A stretch of 37,171 nucleotides of DNA from positions 1 through 37,171 of the forward strand of contig CAMCNL010000007.1 of NCBI GenBank assembly GCA_945876205.1, read 5' to 3'. Made by a program: the position numbers and the translations under genes. The notes under the pieces were generated by a model. It did not search any database. It saw only the letters and a list, made by a program, of their open reading frames with translations, and had not been told where the DNA came from. Shown in pieces: positions 22,147-28,104 of this stretch. Source of the stretch: Candidatus Sulfopaludibacter sp. SbA3. GTDB taxonomy: Bacteria > Acidobacteriota > Vicinamibacteria > Vicinamibacterales > UBA2999. Each line of letters opens with the position of its first letter. Position 1 is the stretch's first letter.

Positions 22147-24294
22147 ATGGCGGGGATGGGAATGAGATCTCTTGCTGCGCTGGCGGCTGCCGTGTTCGTG
22201 GCTGCCTGGTCGATCGGGTCACAGGCCCAACAGACCGGCGCCGCGGTGCCGATCGACCGCGATGATATCGGCGGTGTCGTTACGAGCGCCGCGGGTCCCG
22301 AGGCCGGCGTCTGGGTGATTGCCGAGACCAGCGACTTTCAGACGCGCTTCTCCAGGATTGTCGTGACCGACGATCGCGGGCGCTATCTCGTCCCCGATCT
22401 GCCGCCTGCGAATTACCAGCTCTGGGTACGCGGCTACGGGCTCGCGGATTCCGCGAAAGTCGCCGGCAAGCCCGGCGCGCTCACGAACCCGACCGCCGTT
22501 GTCGCGCCAAGCCCCGCCGTGGCGGCTGAGGTGTACCCAGCCATCGCCTGGTTCGCGATGATGCATCTGCCCAACGACACCGAGCTTGCCAGTGTCGAAG
22601 GCGGCCGCAACCGGTATCTCTCGATCATGAAGAACGGCGCGTGCGTCGGCTGTCATCAGCTCGGCAACCACTACACGCGCACGATCCCGAAAGAGCTCGG
22701 CGTCTTCCCCTCCTCGCGCGCTGCCTGGATGCGGCGCCTGCAGTCGGGGCAGGCAGGAGCGCAAATGACGGGGCTTGCGGCCAGCCATCTCGCCGGGCTG
22801 CCCTACAAGTACCTCTCGGAGTGGACCGACCGCATCGCGGCCGGCGACCTCCCGACGTTCAAGCCGCCGCGGCCCTCCGGTATCGAGCGCAACGTCGTCG
22901 TGACCGTGCGGGACTGGGCGACGCCGAAGGCCTACATGCACGACCTCACCGGCACCGATTGGCGCAATCCCACGGTCAACGCCAACGGCCCGCTTTACGG
23001 CGCGCCCGAATTGAGCACCGACGACTATCCGATTCTCGATCCGGTGAAGAACATCGCCTCGTCGTTCAAGGCGCCGGTGCGCGATGCCGATGCACCGGTG
23101 CCGGGCCCGGTGTTGCAGCCATCACCCGCGTGGGGTGACGAGCGTATCTGGACCAGCCAGACGCAGTCACACAACCCGATCATGGACTCGCGCGGCCGCG
23201 TCTGGTACACGGCGCGCGTGCGCGCACCGAACAAGAATCCAGACTTCTGCAAGGCGGGGTCGGACCATCCGTCGGCGAAGCTCTTTCCGATGACCAGCTC
23301 GGGCCGTCAACTGAGCGTCTACGACCCGCGCACCAGGGACTACAGGTTCGTCGACACCTGCTTCTCGACGCAGCACCTGCGCTTTGCCGAAGACGCGAAC
23401 CACACGCTGTGGACGAGCAGCGATCGCGCCGCCGACATCGCCGACACCGTCGGCTGGCTGAACACGAAGGTGTTCGATGAAACTGGCGATGCGGCCAGGG
23501 CGCAGGGGTGGACGGCGCTCATCCTCGACACCAACGGCAACGGCAAACGCGACGAATACGTGGAGCCCGACAAGCCGCTCGATCCCTCGAAGGACAAGCG
23601 CATCGTCGCGGACTTCTACGCGGTGATGCCGAATCCGGCCGACGGTTCGGTCTGGGGCACCAACCGCACCTACCCGGAGCGCGCGGCGCAGGTCGGCGCG
23701 CTCGTTCGCCTGAATCCAGGACCGAATCCGCCGGCGACCGCGCTCGCCGAGATCTTCAACATACCGGCGCCCGGCTTCGGCATTCGCGGCGCGGACATCG
23801 ATCGCCACGGCATCGTCTGGGCGGGGCTTGCCAGCGGTCACCTGGCGTCGTTCGATCGGCGCAAGTGCAAGGGGCCGCTGAACGGCCCGAAGGCGACCGG
23901 CGATCAGTGCCCCGAAGGCTGGACGTTTCACCGGATGCCCGGCCCCGGATTTCCCGAGTTGCCCGACGCCAGCGCCGAGTCGAGCTACTACACCTTCGTC
24001 GATCAGCAGAACACGCTCGGTCTCGGCGCCAACACGCCGATCGTGACCGGCAATCTCTACGACGGCGTTCACGCGTTCGTCAACGGCGCCTTCGTCACGC
24101 TGCGCATCCCGTATCCGCTCGGATTCTTCATGAAGGGCTTCGAAGGGCGCATCGACAACCGCAACGGCGGCTGGAAGGGGCGGGGACTGTGGGTGCCGAG
24201 CGGTGACCGCACGCCGTGGCACATGGAGGGCGGCAAAGCCAACAAGCCGCTCGTCGTCCACTTCCAGGTGCGGCCGAATCCATTGGCCAAGTAA
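22147..24294 (+). CDS. secreted heme c-binding beta-propeller protein with N-terminal carboxypeptidase-regulatory domain
   Basis: 715 residues. A signal peptide (RSLAALAAAVFVAAWSIGSQA) is followed by a carboxypeptidase-regulatory-like beta-sandwich (GGVVTSAAGPEAGVWVIAET, VVTDDRGRYLVPDLPPANY). A single heme c site, C166-V-G-C169-H170, follows. The C-terminal two thirds look like a propeller (HNPIMDSRGRVWYTARVR, RFAEDANHTLWTSSDR, GADIDRHGIVWAGLASGH). Lys- and aromatic-rich loops and EF-hand-like DTNGNGKRDEYV suggest a metal site. It is probably a periplasmic oxidoreductase or electron-transfer partner; the substrate is unknown. The ATG at 22147 has AGGAT just upstream; ATGs at 22156 and 22162 are alternatives. 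The ModA-like gene follows after 9 bases, so they form an operon. Confidence 0.85.
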   Translation: MAGMGMRSLAALAAAVFVAAWSIGSQAQQTGAAVPIDRDDIGGVVTSAAGPEAGVWVIAETSDFQTRFSRIVVTDDRGRYLVPDLPPANYQLWVRGYGLADSAKVAGKPGALTNPTAVVAPSPAVAAEVYPAIAWFAMMHLPNDTELASVEGGRNRYLSIMKNGACVGCHQLGNHYTRTIPKELGVFPSSRAAWMRRLQSGQAGAQMTGLAASHLAGLPYKYLSEWTDRIAAGDLPTFKPPRPSGIERNVVVTVRDWATPKAYMHDLTGTDWRNPTVNANGPLYGAPELSTDDYPILDPVKNIASSFKAPVRDADAPVPGPVLQPSPAWGDERIWTSQTQSHNPIMDSRGRVWYTARVRAPNKNPDFCKAGSDHPSAKLFPMTSSGRQLSVYDPRTRDYRFVDTCFSTQHLRFAEDANHTLWTSSDRAADIADTVGWLNTKVFDETGDAARAQGWTALILDTNGNGKRDEYVEPDKPLDPSKDKRIVADFYAVMPNPADGSVWGTNRTYPERAAQVGALVRLNPGPNPPATALAEIFNIPAPGFGIRGADIDRHGIVWAGLASGHLASFDRRKCKGPLNGPKATGDQCPEGWTFHRMPGPGFPELPDASAESSYYTFVDQQNTLGLGANTPIVTGNLYDGVHAFVNGAFVTLRIPYPLGFFMKGFEGRIDNRNGGWKGRGLWVPSGDRTPWHMEGGKANKPLVVHFQVRPNPLAK

Positions 24295-24303
24295 AGGAAA
24301 CCA

Positions 24304-25074
24304 ATGACGAACTTGCTGTGTGTTACGGTCACGGTCCTGACGATCCTCTTTCCCGCGCTCGCGTTTGCGCAGGCGGAGCTCAAGGTGTTCTCGGGCGGCG
24401 CGATGTCACAGCCCGTCAGGGAGGTAGGCGAGGCCTACGCGCGCAGCTCGAAGAACAAGGTCGTCTACGTCGTCGACACCACCGGCTCCCTGCAGAAGAA
24501 GCTCGCCGCCGGCGAGAAGGCCGACATCATCGTCGTCACCAGCCCTGCGATCGATGCGCTCGAGAAGAGCAACCTGGTCGTCAAGGGAACGAAGGTCGAT
24601 CTGGCACGCGGCCTCATCGGCGTCGGCGTGAAAGCGGGCGCGGCGTCACCCGATCTGTCCACCACCGACACGTTCAAGGCCGCGCTGCTCGAGGCGAAGA
24701 CCGTCTCGTATGTGAATCCTGCGTCAGGCGGGACCTCGGGCACCTACTTCGAAGGCCTGCTCGGTCGCATGGGGATCGCCGATCAGATGAAGTCGAAGGT
24801 CGTCTACCGCAACCAGGGTTCGGAAGTGGCCGATGCGGTGGCGAAGGGCGAGGCCGAAATCGGCATCACCTTCACGAGCGAGCTGGCGCCGAACAAGGGC
24901 GTGAAGGTGGCCGGCACACGGCCCGCGGCGATCCAGTCGCCGACGATCTATGCGGCGGCGCTGGTCGCCGGCGGCAGCAACGCCGCCGCCGCCCGTGCTT
25001 ACTTACGATCGCTGACCGGCGCCGAAGGACGCGCGGCCATCACCAAAGCCGGACTCCAGTCGCTTACGCGTTAG
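24304..25074 (+). CDS. ModA-like (SBP_bac_11) substrate-binding protein
   Basis: 256 residues. After a signal peptide (MTNLLCVTVTVLTILFPALA plus FAQA) comes a type II periplasmic binding fold: ELKVFSGGAMSQPVREV, VDTTGSLQKKLAAGEKADIIV, GLIGVGVKAGA, SYVNPASGGTSGTYFEGLLGRMG and GEAEIGITFTSE. The family binds molybdate, tungstate or other oxyanions, but no permease or ATPase gene follows, so it is an orphan. AAGGAAA upstream of the ATG is a good ribosome site, 9 bases after the heme protein stop, which suggests an accessory role to it. The last 58 codons are repeated almost exactly 1465 bp downstream. Confidence 0.88.
   Translation: MTNLLCVTVTVLTILFPALAFAQAELKVFSGGAMSQPVREVGEAYARSSKNKVVYVVDTTGSLQKKLAAGEKADIIVVTSPAIDALEKSNLVVKGTKVDLARGLIGVGVKAGAASPDLSTTDTFKAALLEAKTVSYVNPASGGTSGTYFEGLLGRMGIADQMKSKVVYRNQGSEVADAVAKGEAEIGITFTSELAPNKGVKVAGTRPAAIQSPTIYAAALVAGGSNAAAARAYLRSLTGAEGRAAITKAGLQSLTR
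24898..25074 (+). repeat. direct repeat, copy 1 (3' end of the ModA-like gene)
   Basis: This ~177-bp stretch, ending at the gene's TAG, recurs at 26363-26539 with an exact 1465-bp offset and no indels. I count about 8 base differences by eye. The region between the copies holds a toxin-antitoxin pair and a GNAT gene. Confidence 0.9.
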
Positions 25075-25144
25075 AGTCTCGAGATTGACCGAATCGTTGT
25101 CTGGTGGGATCATCACATTCGATGCAAATTTGATGAGGGCGCCC

Positions 25145-25426
25145 ATGCTGGACATTGCCAACGACATTCGTTCCCTCAGTGACTTCAAGCGCAACACCTC
25201 GGAACTTCTCGAACGCCTGAAGAAGACCGGTCATCCGTTGGTCTTGACCATCAACGGAAAAGCCGAGGTCGTCGTCCAGGGCGCGGAAGCCTACCAGGAG
25301 CTGCTCGATCGCGTAGAGACCATCGAGGGCATTCAACGAGGGCTCGCTGACGTGAAAGCCGGACGCACGAAGCCGGCGCGCGAGGTGTTGAACCGCCTGC
25401 GTCGCAAGCATGGCATACCGCGTTGA
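25145..25426 (+). CDS. Phd/YefM-family antitoxin
   Basis: 93 residues from the ATG at 25145, chosen because GAGGG (25135-25139) is five bases upstream; an ATG at 25133 and a longer frame are also open. The N-terminal half has the Phd/YefM DNA-binding and dimer fold (MLDIANDIRSLSDFKRNTSE, GHPLVLTINGKAEVVVQ). The C-terminal tail is charged and helical (VETIEGIQRGLADVKAGRTK), the part that wraps the toxin. It would neutralise the next gene's product and repress the operon. The antitoxin stop overlaps the toxin start by 17 bp. It sits on the segment bracketed by the 177-bp repeats. Confidence 0.9.
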   Translation: MLDIANDIRSLSDFKRNTSELLERLKKTGHPLVLTINGKAEVVVQGAEAYQELLDRVETIEGIQRGLADVKAGRTKPAREVLNRLRRKHGIPR

Positions 25427-25724
25427 GCTGACGAAGAGCGCCGAAATTCAGCTTGAAGAACTGTACCTATGGGTGGCGGAGCGCGCGCCACGTCAGGGCG
25501 GGGCCTGGTTCAATGGTCTTGAACGGGCGGTCCTCTCGCTCGAACAACTCCCGAAACGATGCCGGATCGCGTCTGAGAGCCTCGACCCAGATCAACCCGT
25601 TCGCGTCCTCAACTACGGTCGCAGCCCTCACGTGTACCGGGTGCTGTTCACCATCGATGAGAGCGTCAAGCTTGTGCGCGTCGTGCACATCCGGCGTGGT
25701 GCGCGACAAAGGGACTTACAGTGA
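25410..25724 (+). CDS. ParE/RelE-superfamily toxin
   Basis: 104 residues. AYRVELTKSAEIQLEELYLW, WFNGLERAVLSLEQLPKRC and the C-terminal YRVLFTIDESVKLVRVVHIRRGARQ match the RelE/ParE toxin fold. ParE members poison gyrase and RelE members cut mRNA at the ribosome; the sequence alone does not decide which. It overlaps the antitoxin by 17 bp, typical of such pairs. No gene is seen in the 92 bp that follow. Confidence 0.88.
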   Translation: MAYRVELTKSAEIQLEELYLWVAERAPRQGGAWFNGLERAVLSLEQLPKRCRIASESLDPDQPVRVLNYGRSPHVYRVLFTIDESVKLVRVVHIRRGARQRDLQ

Positions 25725-25816
25725 CCCGTAGCCGCGTCATGCGCTACTGCGAGGGCATCTGGACGCGCATCATTTCGTTACCGCCTCGTTGAGATTCGTT
25801 CGGCTTTCGGTCAAGA

Positions 25817-26299
25817 CTATTTCGTCCCGGCATCAGTCGACGCTAGGTCAAGGTGCAGGAACTGATTGAATTCACTCTGTAGATAGGCTCCGAAGGCGCC
25901 GCCATTGGTGAAGCCGCGTTTGCGATACAGCGCCAGGGCCGGCTCGAAACTGACACCTGAACCGGTTTCGAGCGACAGACGCGTGTAGCCACGCTTGCGA
26001 GCCTGAGCGATGATGTGGTCCAGAATCGCCGCAGCGACACCTTTTCTTAAGTGCTCATCCGCAGTCCGCATTGACTTGATTTCGCCGGACGTCGCGTCGA
26101 TCTTCTTCAGCGCACCAAAGCCCAACAGCTCTTCGCCTTCCCACAAGGTATAGAAGGTGACCTCCGGCTGCTGCAGCCCGGACCAATCGAGCGCGAACAC
26201 GTGGCCCGGCGGCGAGTTGGCGTGCATGCCTTCGAGATGCCGCGTCAGCAATGCCTTGACGCGTTCGTCATCAAAGTCGGCAAGCTTTATTGTCGTCAT
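25817..26299 (-). CDS. GNAT-family N-acetyltransferase
   Basis: 160 residues from the ATG at 26299 (MTTIKLADFDDERVKALLTR), chosen because homologous proteins begin near this block; a GTG at 26317 would add six residues. The acetyl-CoA site is MRTADEHLRKGVAAAILDHI, followed by RLSLETGSG and ALYRKRGF of the GNAT fold. It would acetylate a small molecule or protein amine in the cytoplasm. No ribosome site is obvious. It points against the toxin-antitoxin pair, and its start region abuts the second copy of the repeat, so it is part of the apparent insert. Confidence 0.88.
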   Translation of the reverse strand: MTTIKLADFDDERVKALLTRHLEGMHANSPPGHVFALDWSGLQQPEVTFYTLWEGEELLGFGALKKIDATSGEIKSMRTADEHLRKGVAAAILDHIIAQARKRGYTRLSLETGSGVSFEPALALYRKRGFTNGGAFGAYLQSEFNQFLHLDLASTDAGTK

Positions 26300-26362
26300 T
26301 CGATCAGTTGGCAGCACAGAGTCGATCCGTTCGATTGGCTCGAGCGAACTGGCATCGACGTA

Positions 26363-26539
26363 GGCGTGAAGGTGGCCGGCACGCTGCCCGCGGCGATCCA
26401 GTCGCCGACGATCTATGCGGCGGCGCTGGTCGCGGGCGGCAGCAACGACGCCGCCGCCCGTGCTTACTTACGATCGCTGACCGGCGCCGAAGGACGCGCG
26501 GCCATCACCAAAGCCGGAATCGAGTCGCTCGCGCGTTAG
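26363..26539 (+). pseudogene. 3' fragment of a ModA-like gene (direct repeat copy 2)
   Basis: The frame encodes GVKVAGTLPAAIQSPTIYAA and on to GIESLAR, then TAG, matching the end of the intact gene at 24304-25074. Upstream of about 26363 the match decays: 26341-26362 is only partly alignable with 24876-24897. There is no start or N-terminal part. It is either a displaced 3' end left by insertion of the TA/GNAT segment or a remnant of a second paralogue. Its end overlaps the stop of the convergent phosphatase-like gene by 4 bp. Confidence 0.8.
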
Positions 26540-27075
26540 CGCTTGTGCGCTTGCCCGAAGTCGATCGCGAACTGACGCGTCGTCGGGTTCGTCTGGCCGA
26601 GCAGGATCGCTTCCTTGGTGGCGCGATCGACGTCCCAGTGGTCGATGGCGATCCGCTTGATCAGCCACATCGTCGCGGCGCGGTTGCCTCCGGCGCAGTG
26701 GATGAATGCCGGCTCGGCACCCTTGGTCGTGATGGCGGTGAGAAACGCGTCGGCCGCCTTCGGATCGGCGGAGCCGTCATACGGCACGTGGTAGTAGCGG
26801 ATGCCGGCGGCCTTCGCCGCCGCTTCTTCCTTCTCGACGTTGGCGCCCTCTTCCGACGCGCGCCGCAGGTTGATCACCGACACAAAGCCCATCTTCTTGA
26901 CCTCGACCACCGACTCGGGGGTGATCGCGCCGGCGCAGGCGACGGTCGTTTCGACTCGTGCCAGGTTGGTGATGCCGGGGACAATTGGCTTGGTCACCTG
27001 TTGTGCGAGCGCCGAGCTCGCACAGACACAGACGATCGCCAGCAGTCCGGTCGCAACGGAGAGATGTACGCGCAT
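26536..27075 (-). CDS. secreted DUF442/dual-specificity-phosphatase-like protein
   Basis: 179 residues. The start is the ATG at 27075, with AGGA six bases upstream, followed by a signal peptide (MRVHLSVATGLLAIVCVCAS plus SALA). The phosphatase-like active loop is HCAGGNRAA, with Cys127 and Arg132 (Cx4R, as in DUF442/Blh-type proteins, rather than the classical Cx5R). A general acid could lie in YHVPYDGSADPK. It may be a periplasmic phosphatase or a sulfur-handling enzyme; the family contains both ideas. The kelch gene upstream ends 11 bases before the ATG, so the two form an operon. Confidence 0.85.
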   Translation of the reverse strand: MRVHLSVATGLLAIVCVCASSALAQQVTKPIVPGITNLARVETTVACAGAITPESVVEVKKMGFVSVINLRRASEEGANVEKEEAAAKAAGIRYYHVPYDGSADPKAADAFLTAITTKGAEPAFIHCAGGNRAATMWLIKRIAIDHWDVDRATKEAILLGQTNPTTRQFAIDFGQAHKR

Positions 27076-27086
27076 CACGGATCCTT

Positions 27087-28079
27087 TCAAGGAATGCGGA
27101 ACGTCATCAGATTGTCGGTGTAGGCGTTGCCGCAGATCGGCGATCCGCCCGTCAGGTAGACCGTGTCGCCGTCGGTCGCCGCGCTCATCGCGTGCTTGCC
27201 CATCGGCATCGACGCGAACGTGGACCACTTTCCGGTCTTCGGGTCGTAGCCTTCGACCGCCGGCCACGCGCGCTCGGTCGCGACCACGCACTCGCCGCCG
27301 AAGACGACGATCATCCCCTTGTAGACCACTGATGCGCCGCCGCTGCGCGTGATCGGCAGCGCCGGGCCAGACGTCCACGCATTGGTTGCGGGGTCGTAGA
27401 TGTCGTGCCGGTTGACGCTGTCGTTACGCGTGTTGGTGCGACCGCCGACGATGTAGATCTTGCCGTCGATGGCGCCGAAGGCCAGGTGGTCGCGCGGCTG
27501 CGGGAGAGGCGCCAGCGGGGTCCACGTGTTGGTGGCCGGGTCGTAGACGTCGTGGTTGGCAATGGTCACCAGGTCGGCGTTGCGCCCGCCAATCGCGTGA
27601 ATCTTCCCGGCGAGGGCGACCAGTGCCACGGAACCGCGCGGGCTCGGCAGCGGCGCGAGCTTCCGCCAGTTGTTCTTCACCGGGTCGTACTCGAAGAACG
27701 CGTCCTGCGCGCCGATGTGCACCTGCTTGAGGAAGCCGCCGCCGATATAGACCTTGCCGTTCATGGTCAGCGCGTTCGGATGACTGAGCGGCCCTGGCAT
27801 CGGCGCGCGGTCGCGCCACATGTCGGTCTTCGGATCCCATTCCTGGGTGAGCGTGGATGCATCCTCTCCCCGCGCGAGTCCGCCCATCACATAGAGCCGG
27901 CCGTTGGCGAAGGCGCTGGCCGCCTCGGCGCGCGGCTCGATGCGGTCCTTCTCGCCCCACGCACCGGGACCGGCAGGTGGACCCGCGGGCGCCGGCGGCG
28001 GCAGCTGCGCGTGCGTTCTCGGAACGGCCACCACGCCGATGAGCGCGATGAGGACAACGAGGGTCGAGACGGAGCGCAT
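27087..28079 (-). CDS. secreted kelch-repeat beta-propeller protein
   Basis: 330 residues from the ATG at 28079, with TGGAGG five bases upstream. The N-terminus (MRSVSTLVVLIALIGVVAVP) is a signal peptide. After a Pro-rich linker there are at least five kelch repeats, each with a GG doublet and a downstream Tyr/Trp (YVMGGLARGED, YIGGGFLKQV, HAIGGRNAD, YIVGGRTNTRN, VVFGGECVV, YLTGGSPICG). It is probably a periplasmic or surface binding scaffold. It precedes the phosphatase-like gene by 11 bases. It is divergent from the MFS/spermidine-synthase gene across about 25 bp, so both promoters must overlap there. Confidence 0.9.
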   Translation of the reverse strand: MRSVSTLVVLIALIGVVAVPRTHAQLPPPAPAGPPAGPGAWGEKDRIEPRAEAASAFANGRLYVMGGLARGEDASTLTQEWDPKTDMWRDRAPMPGPLSHPNALTMNGKVYIGGGFLKQVHIGAQDAFFEYDPVKNNWRKLAPLPSPRGSVALVALAGKIHAIGGRNADLVTIANHDVYDPATNTWTPLAPLPQPRDHLAFGAIDGKIYIVGGRTNTRNDSVNRHDIYDPATNAWTSGPALPITRSGGASVVYKGMIVVFGGECVVATERAWPAVEGYDPKTGKWSTFASMPMGKHAMSAATDGDTVYLTGGSPICGNAYTDNLMTFRIP

Positions 28080-28104
28080 GGGAACCTCCAATGAAGCGCA
28101 TATT

